Assembly (NCBI GenBank): GCA_949752795.1 | Contig: OX457064.1 | Span: 37,134,368 to 37,198,367 of the forward strand | Reading direction: 5' to 3' | Length of the DNA stretch: 64,000 nt | Origin: Hyperoodon ampullatus | Lineage: Eukaryota > Chordata > Mammalia > Artiodactyla > Ziphiidae | Shown: positions 12,181 to 24,969 of the stretch, in pieces | How the letters are laid out: every line of letters starts with the position of its first letter | Position numbering within the stretch: position 1 is the stretch's first letter | Program-made: the position numbers and the translations under genes | The notes under the pieces: model-generated | Databases searched by the model: none | What the model was told of the DNA's origin: nothing | The model's input: the letters and a program-made list of their open reading frames with translations, nothing else

Positions 12181-13815
12181 AGGAAGACTAGCTTGGGAAG
12201 AAGACTAATCGAATTCCTGCTTGCTCTTTGTGGCAAGGACCTGCTAGAGAACACTGAATTCTTTCCAGAGCCAACTTCTGAGAAATCAGTGAGTGATATG
12301 GTGATGCCACTTCAGAGAAGAAAATATTCAGGGAGAACATTTAGAATTAAAATCATTAGATTAATAACTTTTTCCAGACCTAATTTATATTCAGAGTGAT
12401 CTGAGAACTTCAGAATGATACTTATCTTACAACCGGATTGTGGGGAGGGGGAGGACATTAAGAACTTTCTTTGTAGCTGCGACGTACACTACAGCATACA
12501 TGGGTTTGCTGAACACCCCAGGAAGCCCACCACAGCCCTCCTAACACATGGACTTCCCTGCCCCACAAGCTCCTCGGGCATGACCTGGCCATGCGCACCA
12601 AGGTGCATGTAACGCCAGACTAGCTCCTCCTGGACCAAGACACAGACAGAGCAGTGGGTGAGCACACACAGCAGACAAACACCTCTCTTCCCTACTGCCC
12701 TGGGCACAGCCATTCAAACTCACAGCTCTTCTGGCCAGTGCAGTCATGTTTTATGGGAGGAAAATAAAAATCCGGGGTTCTGTTTGTTGTTCTCACTGCT
12801 CTTTTTGAAGTATTACAAGAAAAAATGTTGGCAGGCTCTTTAGCTGCATCTAGTGTTCACTAACACACCTATGAAAAAGAGCTATGGGACGGAGCAGCTC
12901 TGCTTCTGCTGTTCTTAAAATGACACTTTGGTCTTATCCTAAAGAATAGGCTTTTAATAAAAACATCCACCAAAGGCAAACAATTAAACAATATATAAAG
13001 CACCAGGGGGCAACCTCGTGGTTCAGTTACAGTCTGGAGCCATTCCCAAGGAGAATATGTGGGTATTTTACAAGGAACAATACACTTTTCCAAAGGTATT
13101 ATAAAACAACAACATTTTAAAGTGGGCCTTCAAACTTGGTACAGGATTTCATGCTCAGCTCTGACAATGGGATGATCTTTTTACATTCTAATTTCTTCAA
13201 AAGCATGTTTAGAGAACTGTGTCAAACATTATGTCTATATATCTATATAGAGATATCATTGCTTTTTTAGAAGACACAAAATAGTAATTTGTTTACTTTC
13301 AAAAATTGACACTAGTAAACTAACAAGTGAGTGATCCTTCTTTCATAATTATTATTTTTCATTTGGATCCTGTATTTGATTTGTATCAATTGTCATATCC
13401 TCAAATAACTAAACTAAGGGCAATATATTAAGCTTCTGACAGACTTCAGTCTTCCGAGTAATTTAGAATTTAATCAGATAACTAAACTGAATCAATAAAA
13501 TATGACACACCCCAGATTTTATTATTTCTGTCCCTGCCTTTTTCACCTGCTGAGTCACTTGGAAAAATTATGTTTATTGCAGAAAACGGCATCACTAAAT
13601 AATTTCTGCAAATATATTTTCAATTTAGAAGTCCTGCAATATGAAAGGGAAGTGATAGTATCAGAAACTTATACAAGGGAGAGGACTTGGGTACACAAAG
13701 CAAAGTGAGAGGCCCAGTGCGGCAACTTTAACATTTAAGAGACTTTTTCTGAAACTGAAAGCACAGAAGATCAAGCTTTCTTTGGGCTATAAAACTTTTA
13801 AATTATAAATCTGTG
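12181..13815. other. Intronic stretch without a recognised gene
   Basis: Includes a GC-richer piece at 12480-12780 that gives open frames on both strands. These have no recognisable product and look like chance frames. Confidence 0.45.
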
Positions 13816-14058
13816 CCAGCTCCATTCTATTTTTTTTTTTTTTTTTTTTTTTTTGCGGTACGCGGGCCTCTCACCGCCGCGGCCCCTCCCATTGTGGAGC
13901 ACAGGCTCCGGACGCGCAGGCTCAGCGGCCATGGCTCACGGGCCCAGCAGCTCCGCAGCATGTGGGATCTTTCTGGACCGGGGCACGAACCCGTGTCCCC
14001 TGCATCGGCAGGCGGACTCTCAACCACTGCGCCACCAGGGAAACCCCAGCTCCATTCT
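13816..14058 (-). mobile_element. CHR-1-type SINE with 13-bp target-site duplication
   Basis: CCAGCTCCATTCT at 13816-13828 and again at 14046-14058. The element between has an A tail (T run at about 13830-13854), CGGTACGCGGGCCTCTCACC and a GGTTCGTGCCCC B-box in reverse. CpG sites are largely retained, consistent with a young copy. Confidence 0.95.
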
Positions 14059-14398
14059 TAATCTGGAGTGTAAACAAACTCCCCTTCACACCTTAGCTTT
14101 CACTATTGAGTAAAAATGCTCATTTGTTTCTGAAATTCAGTCCATTTCAGTAACTCCAATATTGCTTTAATTTCAAGAAGTTATGAAACAACAAAAAATA
14201 TACATCCTAGGTGAACCAATATTTTGTTTTCAACTACAACAATATATATCTTTAATACATAAGATAATATGTAGAGGCTATTTTTTGACGGCCATTTCTG
14301 CAATTATTTTGGGATGCAAAATATGCCCAAGTTGAGATGCAGATGGATTTAAAATTCTGCTGAGATTGAAAGGTGACTCACTCATCTATCTCCCCCTT

Positions 14399-14610
14399 CT
14401 CCCACCCACCTTTTTTTTCTTTTGGATAAAATGTCTTATTTTCTCTCCAGAGGCTCAGACTGTGTATTCTGAAAACTTTTTTTTGGGCTGCCCTGCATGG
14501 CTTGTGGGATCTTAGTTCCCCAACTAGGAATCAAACCCAAGCCCCCTGCAGTGGAAGCATGGAGTCCTAACCACTGGACTGCCAGGGAATTCCCCCTCCC
14601 ACCCACTTTT
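14399..14610 (-). mobile_element. CHR-2-like SINE
   Basis: Reverse reading gives CCCTGGCAGTCCAGTGGTTA, then GGGTTTGATTCC and ATCCCACAAGCC, the CHR-2 head. CTCCCACCCAC flanks on both sides suggest the duplication. The 3' part before the T run is divergent. Confidence 0.8.
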
Positions 14611-17320
14611 TAAATAGCAAAATATGAATTATAATGGCAAGAATGTTACTTTGCTGAGCCTTTCCCATTAGGAGTTCCGCAGTCTGTAAGCCTGCTGATT
14701 TCCCTATGGCTTCACAACAACAGGGCTGCTCTTTGGAGTAGAAGATGTTTAGACAACAAATACCCAGAACTGGGGCGCCCATAAGAAAGATGGACAGATT
14801 TATAAGAGTTACAAGGACAAGTCCTCACCCTTCTATAAAAGTGCCAGAGGAGTTTAAATGTCTATATAAATGGGAACAAATGTTGACAAGTTTCATCTAC
14901 ATAACATCAAATCATTGGGATGAAATATGGGAAACTGAATCTATCATTCAGATATCTGAATGTCATGCAAAGACCTGGACTACTATCTGAAAGTCCTGCC
15001 TACCAGAAAATGGTGTAAGCTTCAGCCCTGAACCTCAGAAGTAATATCTGAACAGACTTCCTATTGAACACAAGTTTCCCAAAGTGGACACTTTTACTTG
15101 GAGAAGTTAATAAGTAAATTTCTATTAGTAAACATTATATTTATCTAGTTCAGAAAAAAGATTACAAATTTACATTTATGGAATATTAAAACAAAGTTCT
15201 ATCTCTTTTTTCACATTATTTGTCATCTCAAAGTTAGTTATAGTAAACTTTAGGTGTGAAATCATGGAAATAGAGGGGAACTATTCAGTTTCAAGAAAAC
15301 ACATGAAGAACAAAAGGCATTGAAATTTGGTTAATAAATAGTGGTTTAATGAAATACAGGATAAGTGACTTTTATTTGGCTTTATCTTACCAGTAAATGA
15401 AGCATAATCTTAAAATATTCACTAAAACTGTGAAAAAAGTGTGACTCCATAGTTTATTAATTATATTTATCTTCCATTCTGGCTATGTCATATCATAATT
15501 AACTGCACACCAATTCCATTATTACTAGATGAGATGATTTAAGTTGATGAATTGATCTGAGCTGCTTGACAGTCCAAAAGATCTGCTATTTCTGGCCTAA
15601 AAAGCTTCACAATAATATTTCGTAGAAAGCTTTCATTTCCTGATATCTCTGAGTATTACACATATGTTGGGAGGATTTTGTGCAAGGCAAGGGTTTTGTA
15701 ATCCACTGTTCCATCTTGAAAATAAAAACAAATCGTTTCTAGTCACGCAAACTGCTTTCTTTCTTACAGAGAAGCGCTAAGGAAAAGTTAATAGAACATA
15801 GCTACTCTTTTAATTAGTCCTTATTATTTGGAAAACTGTATAATTGCTACACAAATTCCTGGAAATTTCTGGCTTTAAAACTGTTCTAAGTCAGAAGGGA
15901 AAAATGTTGTCTTAAAATTTTTACAGTTGATCTGACCTTTTAAAATAATAATAAAAACTATGCCTTGCATTTGAACTATTTTAAATAGTTCTTCACAGAA
16001 GATAATATAATTCACATTTCAAAACTTCAAGCACTTCAAGATACTTCCTGGACTTTTTACCTGAGTTCTATACTGTCTAATAATATCATATCTCTTTGAT
16101 GCTCAGCTCAAAAATGAAGTTTGCAAGTTTCCCAAGGAAGACAGGTGTGCATAAGATCAATTTACTCCCAGGGTCAAAGAGCAAAATTCTAAGGGTATCT
16201 AGAGACACACACCTATAGAAATTGTAATTTTTTGATGAAAATTGGTACAATATGTTGCACAGATGAAAGAGAAAAAATTATTCTTAAACTATACTTATTG
16301 CTGAAACTAAAGAGCAGATAGAGCTGACAGCTTTCTAAAATTTATTCCTATGGAGCTTTTTCTTCTGACCTATTCTGATAAAACTTCTTGAAACATCTCT
16401 ACATGCTGAATATAAAGAACAGAATCTGGACAATGAATAAAATTGTAGATCACTTCAGCAGTAATTTCATATGTATTGCTCTTCATTGAAATAAAATATC
16501 AATAGATGAAAATCATTACTGCTTTGTTCCCAAGATTGATTGACAAGTTTGGATTTGAAGCCCACATCTTCTTTATTAGCCAAGTCTTTCAGAAAGAGAA
16601 AATGTGGGCTTGATTTGTGAGCTATGATAAATGGTCTGAGAAAGATGGTAGTAGGGCCAATTTGATATGTACAGTATTTCATATTGGCAAATTGCTTCAA
16701 GAAATTCCACCCTCTTTCCCAAAATGTCTTCAACATCCTTGGGAAGATACATACTATCATGAGCATAATATATTTGGTTGTCATTAACAATTGAAAATCC
16801 ATTTCAAGACTGGGAAGCATCAACCACAGTTCTTATAGACAAAACAAGACCCCAAATCATTTTGCAGTATTGAGTATGATTTTTAGATGACAACAAATCA
16901 TTCTTTATTTCAAAATTGGATCTAAGCATTCATTTATCAGTCTATGTTCTATTAAAATTTAATTTGGGTTTTCTCAAGTTCAATCACATACCCATTCCAA
17001 AAAAATTTAAATGTGTACATAATGAAAAAAATTATTTTAACAAAAAAGGAAAAAATATATTTTCCATTGTAAACAGTCTCGTTATCAAAAGGAAGAAAAA
17101 TTATAGGGGTGTTATTTGATAGGCTTAGTGTGCCGCATGAGGAAAGGCACAAAGAGAAGTGGCTTGGAATTATTATATGATACAAGGGTAGTGAGAATCA
17201 GGGAGTGATTTTCAATTTTAAAATAGTATTACCAATTTAGATGTCGAAGATAAATGCTGGATAGACTAAAATGCACTGGCAAAGAATTTCTCACTTTATT
17301 ATTGTTTTGTTACCCCTACT
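14611..17320. other. Intronic stretch without recognised features
   Basis: AT-rich. Open frames here (for example at 16467-16823 on minus) show no family signature. Confidence 0.45.
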
Positions 17321-17324
17321 CTTG

Positions 17325-17575
17325 ACAGAGCAACTATAGTTTATAGCTTAGGGCCAAAGGACTACTGTCTCTACACTCACACTTTTTGCCACCCAGTCCC
17401 TGATCACCGTTAACCAGCTATGTGACATCAGGTAACCAACCTACTGAACTCAAGGGGGGCTTGGTATCCTCATCTGGAAACTGGGAGCACTTAATTCAAC
17501 AACTTGTAAAGATGAAAAGAAATGAGCAACTAGCAAGTCCTCAATGAATTTCTATATTACTATGATATTATCACT
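17325..17575 (+). repeat. MIR element
   Basis: ACCAGCTATGTGACATCAGG, then CTCATCTGGAAACTGGGAG and TAGCAAGTCCTCAATGAATT: MIR core and 3' end in plus order. Confidence 0.75.
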
Positions 17576-19044
17576 ATATTATGTTATTATTTTTATAATA
17601 GTTTTACTTTACATTATCTTACCATGAAATTTCACTAAAATATGATAAAAATAAGAATAACCATAAAAATATATACTTAGTTGTCATTACCAATGAGAGA
17701 ATATAAATATTTACTATGATCCCATCTCATTTCTCAGACAGAATTAAGCAACCTCTAAATTTCAGTCTCTGCATATGACAAGACTATTTAGAAGTCAGTG
17801 CTCTAAAATTAGTTATAACAACAATGATATGTTTGATAAAACAAGAGAAAATAAAATATTGTACTTATTTATGTTCACTGCCCAAAATTACCTACTATCA
17901 TTCCATGGTAAATTCAACCACTCTTAGAAAACTCCAAGCTAACCACTACTGACTAGTTGTCTGAGGAATAGCTGCTCTATGAATATGACAATTAAGGGCT
18001 CTATTCTCTGCTTTCAAGTTAAATGCATATGTTTCTATTTTTGCCGCAAACAGGAGAAATCATAGGAAGTTCTATTTTAAAGATGCTGTATCTACAATAG
18101 AATTGACAGTGTGACAGATGAACTGAGAATAGATGTTATCTAGTCAAGTTTCCAGTCACAGTTTTGTATCAATGGATTTTAAATTTGCTTATATCATTAA
18201 AGCAAACAGGTATAAACCAAAGACAACGGAAAGAGATATAGGCTGTTTGGGCTCTTTGTATATGTCCAACTGATTCAGCTGCTTTGACTTCGTAACAAAT
18301 ATGCTAATTTTTAAACATTCTATTGGTTATATGGTCAAAGTATTTTAGCAAAGGCTACATTTGCAAGCACAAAAACATTTTGATTAAAGAGATACTTCAT
18401 AAATCAATGAAAAGAAAAAACAACTAGTTTACAATAGAAATAACAACACATATTTTGACTAGATATTTATTTTCTAGATTAGATAACTCGCTCAAATCCT
18501 CTTTTTCAGTTGGCATACTGGCAACCTTGGTGAAACAGAATCATTCTGTTTAGGAGTTTTCCCCCAGAGGTGAACATGCCCGAAGACCTGATATTTACAG
18601 ACCCTTTGTATTTGGAAATCCTTACCATTAACAAATATTAATTATGGTAGCTACAGACTATAAACACGTTGGCCTGGAGAGCAGTAATTTTAAAAAAATC
18701 ACAACTTGTTTGCATCTAAGGAACCCAGATCAACACCTCTAAGCCACTCTCTTAGCTTGTTTTCAGTGTATGCCAAATGAGTCATTTATTATTTCATCCA
18801 TACCTTCCAAATGTAAAGGGCTTATACCTGGTTTTTGAAATTAAAAATCCACAGAGATCGTCATTCATTCACTCATTCATTCATTCATTTATCTATCCAA
18901 TTAGATATGCATAATTTGAAGGACTACTAATATTTTATTTCTACATTGGAAATTGCTACTCTTTTTTTTAAACACGTGATGTTTTCCTCATTAGATTCAA
19001 TTAGAAGCATGAGATACATATTATCTTGCCCACTATGAACAAAC
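17576..19044. other. Intronic stretch; one microsatellite
   Basis: AT-rich with no gene. A TTCA tetranucleotide array lies at about 18862-18892. Confidence 0.5.
18862..18892. repeat. (TTCA)n microsatellite
   Basis: About seven units of TCAT with one imperfect unit. Confidence 0.9.
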
Positions 19045-20255
19045 TACTAATACTGTTAAAATTACCATACTACCCAAGGTAATCTATAGATTCAGTACAA
19101 TTCCTATCAAAATACCAATGGCATTTTTCACAGAACTAGAAAAAATAATCTCAAAATTTGTATGGAAACCCAAAAGAGGCTGAACAGCCTAAAAAAATTG
19201 GAGAAAGAAGAACAGAGCTTGAGGAATCACTCTCCTTGACTTCAGACTATTATAAAAGCTACAGCAATCAAAAAACAGACACATAGATAAATGGAACAGA
19301 ATAGAGAGCCCAGAAATAAACTCAAACACTTACGGTCAATTAACCTATGACAAAGGAAGCAAGAATATACAATGGAGAAAAGACAGTCTCTTCAATAAGT
19401 GGTGCTGGGAAAACTGGACAGCTACATATAAAAGAACGAGATTAGAACATTCTCTAATATCATATACAAAAATAAACTCAAAATGGATTAAAGACCTAAA
19501 TGTAAGACCATAAAACTCCTAGAGGAAAACATAGGCAGAATACGCTTTCACAGAAATCATAGCAATATATTTTTTTTGGATCTGTCTCCTAAAGCAAAGG
19601 AAATAAAAGCAAAAGGGACCTAATTAAACTTAAAAACTTTTGCAAAGCAAAGGAAACCATTGACAAAATGAAAAGACAACTAACTGAATGGGAAGAAAAT
19701 ATTTGCAAATGATATGACCAATAAGGAGTTAATATCCAACATATATAAATAGTTCATACAACTCAACATCAGAAAACCAAATAACCTGATTAAAAAATGG
19801 ACAGAAGAACTGAATAGACATTTTTCCAAAGAGGACATGCAGATGGCCAACAAACACATGCAAAGATGATCAACATCGCTAATCATCAGAGAAATACAAA
19901 TGAAAACCACAATGAGATATCACCTCACACCGGTCAGAATGGCTATCATCAGAAAGAACACAAATAACAAATGTTGGCAAGGATGTGGAGAAAAGGGGAC
20001 TCGCACACACTGTTGGTGGGAATGTAAATTAGTGCACCCAATGTGGAAAACAGCATGAAGGTTTCTCAAAAAATTAAAAATACAACTACCATATGACCCA
20101 GCAATTTCACTCTTGGGTACACATCCAAAAAAAACCAAAAACACTAATTTGAAAAGATATAGGCACCCCAATGTTCACAGCAGCATTATTTACAGCTGCC
20201 AAGATACAGAAGCAATCTAAGGGTCCATCAACAGACGAATGGATAAAGAAGATGT

Positions 20256-20294
<39 letters not shown>

Positions 20295-20722
20295 AATGGA
20301 ATACTACTGAGCCATAGAAAAGAGTAAAGTTTTGTCATTTGCAGCAACATGGATGGACTTGGAGGGCATTATGCTAGGTGAAATAAGACAGACAGAGAAA
20401 GGCAAATATTGTATGATATCACTTATATGAAAAAGCTAAAAAAATACAACAAGCTAGTGAATATAACAAAAAAGAAGCAGACTCACAGATACAGAGAACA
20501 AACTAGTACTTACCAGTGGAGAGAGGGAAGGGGGGCAATTTAGAGGTAGGGGATTAAGAGGTACAGACTATTATGTACAAAATAAGCTACAATGATATAT
20601 TGTATAACATAGGGAATATAGTCAACCTTTTATAATAACTATAAATAGAGTATAACCTTTAAAAATTGTGAATCACTATACTGTACACCTGTAACATATA
20701 ATATTGCACAAAAAATAAACTC
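19045..20722 (+). mobile_element. L1 3' half (5'-truncated)
   Basis: Begins inside ORF2 (ACCATACTACCCAAGGTAAT) and runs through the ORF2 C-terminus, 3' UTR and an A-rich end at about 20720. Remnants include the motif giving WYWHKNR-type residues and the RWIKKMWHIY-like tail region, broken by stops. A (GT)17 array sits at 20259-20292 where intact L1 copies have a short TA/CA stretch. Confidence 0.9.
20259..20292. repeat. (GT)n microsatellite inside L1
   Basis: Seventeen perfect GT units. Confidence 0.98.
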
Positions 20723-21235
20723 TCTTATATAAATAACCACTTTAACATCTATAGAACTCTTAAAGAATTCATCTTTAGAAAAAATGTGTCCAGCGCTCAT
20801 CTAGGGATTATGGATAAGACAGAACCATTGGAACAATATTTTGAAGTGACTGGAACAGAAGCTGCTAAGCAGGCATTTAGCAAATTTGTTGAATGAAGAG
20901 AAGACATTTGAAATTGTTATAAGCAAATGAATGGGTGTTCAGAGTTCTTTGTGAAGCATGCTCCTTGAGGGACCAAGAGATAGGATTCATGCAGGTCCCT
21001 CAGGGGTTTCCAATGCTTCTACTGTAGTATATTACTCCCCCTTTCTTCTCTGATTTATTTATTTATTAATTGATTCATTCAGCCAGTATTACTTAATAGC
21101 TCTTCTCTGCCATGCTGTGTACTAGGCATTTGTGATTTAGGTTTGGGGTAGAAGGCCTTATGTTTCAGTATAAGTTCACTATGCTTTATCACACCTTAGT
21201 CTTTTAAGTCATGAACAGTAGAAAAGTGTAGCAGT
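20723..21235. other. Intronic stretch without recognised features
   Basis: Short AT-rich interval between L1 and MIR. Confidence 0.5.
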
Positions 21236-21405
21236 GTGGTGGTACAGAGAGAGCATAGATTTTAGAGCCACATCATGGCCCTTCCATATAGTAGTTCTGT
21301 GGCTTATACAAACCACTTAAGAAATAGCCATGATGTCTATAAAATTTATAATCTAGAACCTGGCATGTAAGACCTTAATACAAATACCCATAATTATTTA
21401 ATAAA
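21236..21405 (+). repeat. MIR element
   Basis: GAGCATAGATTTTAGAGCCA, then TAGTTCTGTGGCTTATACAA and AACCTGGCATGTAAGACC follow MIR order. Confidence 0.7.
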
Positions 21406-22039
21406 ATGATAACCTTAGAAATATATTTTAGGTGAACATAGAAGATATTTTAAATTATTTGAAGATTTTAAAAACTCTCGAGAAAAATCTGAATCATAAC
21501 CTTCAATTATTTCAGAGATGAATGATAACTACAAGGAAGAAACAACTAATTATCTGAACTAATTTAGATATTCTATTATAGTTTTTAAACTATCTTTAAA
21601 ACTTATAGCAAACATGAAAATGTTTGGTTTGCTTGCAATTTTCTTTTTGCCACAGAAAAAAAACACATAATAGAGACCACAAAGGCAATATATATGCAAA
21701 TTTAAAATTAGCAGCCATCTTATATCCTATTATAAATGGAGTTTCAGAAAGGCTTTCCTCACAAAGATACTTATCATAGTCCAGAAACAATTAAAAATTA
21801 AGAAAAAAGGAAAGGTACCATTTACTTTTCTCCCAACCTCTGTATTCCACACCCACGCACAGATGCCAGAAAGAGCTTTAGTTTCAATACTTAGAAAAAG
21901 GATTATATTAAGAAGGATATGCTTATAATACTACATTAAAAATTATTTGGGAGTCTATCACACTAGAACCCAAAATTAGAAAGAAATTTATATATTTAGA
22001 TGGGCATTCTTTGCCTGCAGAAGACTTTATGAAGTATGA

Positions 22040-22412
22040 TCTGTATACCTGCCACGCAATCCCACCCTCATGCTCTTGAGCCCACAGAGCAAGATCATTT
22101 TATGGCGCCATGCTTTTCACAGTCTATTCTCTCTGCCTAGTATGAATCCCCCTACTCCAATTCTTTTACCCCTTGAAAACTCCCACTCATCTTTGAAAGC
22201 ACAGGTTGAACAATACTTGATGAAGCCTTTCCCGAAACCCTTCAGGAAGAATTCATCATTTTATCCTCTCTATGTCTAAGGACATCTGTTCACTAGAACA
22301 ATAAGTATCACTTCTATTATGTTCCCTGAGAGCAAACTGGCTCTAAATTCCAAGTGCTCGCCATTGTTCCTGGCATATACTAGGTGTTCAGTGAATATTT
22401 TTTGAATGAAGG
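22040..22412 (+). repeat. L2 3' end
   Basis: TCTCTGCCTAGTATGAATCC, ACTCATCTTTGAAAGCACAG, GAAGCCTTTCCCGAAACCC and a final CTGGCATATACTAGGTGTTC with TTTTTTGAATGAA: the L2 3' UTR order. Confidence 0.8.
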
Positions 22413-24560
22413 ACTTACTTTCTTGATTCCTCCTTAAAAAGTTTACAAGTATTTCTAGTTATACACATTGAGCAGCAAGCAGACATGGTACAGTATAGTT
22501 AAAAACTGACAGAATTATTATACTTTAAATCTGGTTCTTAAATAATCATGAACATTAAAAGTCACAATTTTACATTTCTGCAGCCTAGCTAAATAATTCT
22601 GCTTCTCCTCTAATTAAGCCTGGATATGGCGACCACACTGGGAAGTTTAAAAAAGTTTTCTAAAATAAAGTGTCCACATTCCAGGCAAAGAGAAGGTGCC
22701 ATTCTTGGGGACATTCAAACACTTTCAGGCGCACTTGATTCACTTAACCATTTCAGTAAAAAATCAATAGTGTACACTTAATATCTGTTTTCACATTATT
22801 TAATGTAATTGTTGTGTTCAAAGGGGTTCTTTTAAAAAAATCTCATCTACCATTAACTTTGTCATGAGAGAACAAACACATACAAAGTATTAATTATCCT
22901 TCCCTGCTGTGAATGCATAATGCATTCTTATGTAAAGCTACAGTACCACAAATAGTATTATGATAATAAAAAACTAGTAATTCTATGTTGCAGACCAATG
23001 ACTATGATCACATACTATAGTAAAGTTGAGAACTTAATGTGTATATCATGTAAGTTACTAGGTCAACTTGGTAAACAGACAAATTCATATGTGAGATAAT
23101 ATAAAAATCTATTATCCCATTAGAGTTCCTTTAAAACATTAATAATGTTTTGTTAAGTTGCAAAAAGAATTCATAATATTGAAACCCCTATAGTTTCTTA
23201 ATATAATTGTTGACTTTTACTGCTAATTAACACAAGATATCTTCATAGACAACCCAAGTCAAAATAAATAAACTTATTTCACCTATTTTTTCTATAAATA
23301 GTAAAGATACATGTACTATTTATAGAACATGTACATTTTTTTCAAAGTACAAATCTGAAATATGAGTAGAATTTTCCTCAAATATCAAGACAATATATTT
23401 ATTTTAATGTATATTCTTAAAAATAGCAATTTTCTATCATTTTTCCTGGGCCTGTTTTCAAATGAGAAATGACTCTCAAAGGAGAAATTGAAGTATGAAT
23501 GATACACAGGACAACAGAAACCCATCAAAACTTTACTGATTAAAAAATTTTCTTATCTATTTCAGATGTGTTGTCAACAGGATTTTTCCCCTGGGAATTT
23601 ATAATTCGTAAATTAGCCAAAGAAAAGAATGCTTCAAAAATTTCTTATCATGCAGTTGTTTGCTTTTGCTTCAAATAAACAAAACATCCAAAATTCATGC
23701 AGTACCAATAGGTTAAAATCTTCTAAAATCTTGCAAGTGAGGCACATACTGACATAATCTGCTATTTCCCTTCAAACAGAGACCTTTCCAAACACTGAAC
23801 AAAATTTTAATTCCAGAGAATAAATGCCTTAAAAAACTATATCCAAAGCAAAAACTTTTAATTTATTGTATTTCTTGTTTCAACTAATTTTTAAAGCTCT
23901 TTAGAAAAAAAGTAGCAATGTGTATATATTAATATACACTTTAATTACTGCCTACATTTTCTAAAGAAACTGGAAACAACCAATTAATCAGTTGGTGTTT
24001 TAATGTGAGAGGGAAAATACACATATTATGATAGGGAAAAGCCATTTACTTAACCATAAAATGAGACTGCCTAGGCCAATGTTCCTTGGAACTAAGAATG
24101 CCAAGTGGTGCTATGTGTAAAGATATGTGCAAAAAATCCTTTAGTCCAGTGGAGTTTGCGAAATGTCTGTTCAAAAAAGCTAAATAGGTAGTGAAGGAAT
24201 TCCCAGAGCGGTTAATATGCTAATGTCCATTCTAAATCACATCATATGTCATAACAAGCAGAATTTTCCAGACTACTTAATAATAAAGTCTTTTTTTCCC
24301 TTTTTTTTTTTGCAGAAAGAGGAGAACATTCCTGGCCATTGACTACAACTAGGTCTTGATGTACCTGTTTTTTGGTACACATACTCCTTAAGTGGCTTTG
24401 TAGCAATATTCAGGTCCCTCAAACCAAACATTTTTTGGAGCTTTAATAGAATGACTCCTTTAGCTACTTTACCTTAGTTAGAAATTTACATTTCTCTTTT
24501 ACATTTGGTGTTGTTTCATTTGTTTTCTAATTTTCCACTTTCAGAGAAAGAAGTACCAAC
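22413..24560. other. Intronic stretch downstream of the 98-bp exon
   Basis: AT-rich with no repeat named. It holds the 13-bp inverted repeat at 23291-23326 and, on minus, a possible ATTAAA polyadenylation hexamer at 24442-24447. Confidence 0.5.
23291..23326. repeat. Perfect 13-bp inverted repeat
   Basis: TCTATAAATAGTA (23291-23303) and TACTATTTATAGA (23314-23326) with a 10-nt spacer. Confidence 0.95.
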
Positions 24561-24658
24561 CTGAACGCTTCAAGGTACTCAGTATCTCCCATGGGGGGAT
24601 CAAGGCCACCTGTCCAGGCAATATTTATATTGTATCCTTCTCCAAGGCCTGTTCCAAC
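24561..24658 (-). CDS. HDAC9: HDAC9 catalytic-domain exon, 98 bp ([11 protein letters not shown])
   Basis: Thirty-two codons plus two bases, beginning [18 protein letters not shown] and ending EYLEAF plus AG of the next Arg codon. INIAW fits HDAC9; HDAC4 has VNMAF. The acceptor is TTTCTCTTCCTAG, a strong pyrimidine tract. The donor is CAG|GTTGGT, with an unusual T at +3. The intron before it is only 311 nt. One residue differs from the human sequence as I remember it: Thr in MGDTEYL where human has Val. The following exon (TIVKPVAKEF..., with the GFD zinc ligand) was searched for by eye from 24560 down to 1 and not seen. Confidence 0.97.
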
Positions 24659-24969
24659 CTAGGAAGAGAAAAACCACACCACAGTGGGTAGAGAAGAGCA
24701 CAGGGAAGAAGCAAGAAGACAGGAAAACAAACACATGTGAGCTCTTGAAATAAACATCAAACAACATGTCAAATCAGCCCAACTTTGCTTGACAACCAGT
24801 GCTCTGGGTTATGCACTTGTTCTGCACTGGTTCTTGGTCCCGTGGGACAATTCAGTAATCTCGTGTAATTTAAAACACCAGCAAAGGACAAGAAAATTAG
24901 GGGTAATCATGCAATGCAATTACCTGAAAGATACAAATAAAAGTGGGGCTCTAAAGAAATAAACCGAAC
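24659..24969 (-). other. HDAC9: HDAC9 intron of 311 nt
   Basis: Donor GTTCGG (GT at 24968-24969) and acceptor CCTAG at 24659. It holds the alternative tail described at 24907-24969. Being short, it can be spliced by intron definition or retained. Confidence 0.9.
24907..24969 (-). CDS. HDAC9: Alternative C-terminal tail of short HDAC9 isoform (HDAC9a type)
   Basis: If the donor at 24968-24969 is not used, the frame continues for 20 codons, beginning VRFISLEP and ending SGNCIA, then stops at TGA (24907-24909). From memory the human HDAC9a isoform ends in this same 20-residue tail, which gives its 879-residue length. The product would lack the third zinc ligand and the rest of the catalytic domain. 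Conservation of a 20-codon intronic frame between whale and human is more than chance would give. A possible ATTAAA signal on the minus strand lies at 24442-24447; whether it is used is unknown. Confidence 0.8.
   Translation of the reverse strand, partial: VRFISLEPHFYLYLSGNCIA

Larger units (their letters stand above)
1..24560 (-). other. HDAC9: HDAC9 intron downstream of the 98-bp exon (partial)
   Basis: At least 24.5 kb of intron with no recognised exon. It holds degraded L1, MIR, SINE, MaLR and L2 copies (listed separately) and a repeat-poor stretch at 10540-12180. The interval is AT-rich outside the SINEs. Confidence 0.8.

Noticed and set aside
1..24560. The next HDAC9 exon (TIVKPVAKEF..., third zinc ligand)
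   Set aside because: Searched by eye on the minus strand and not seen; the intron probably extends beyond the window.
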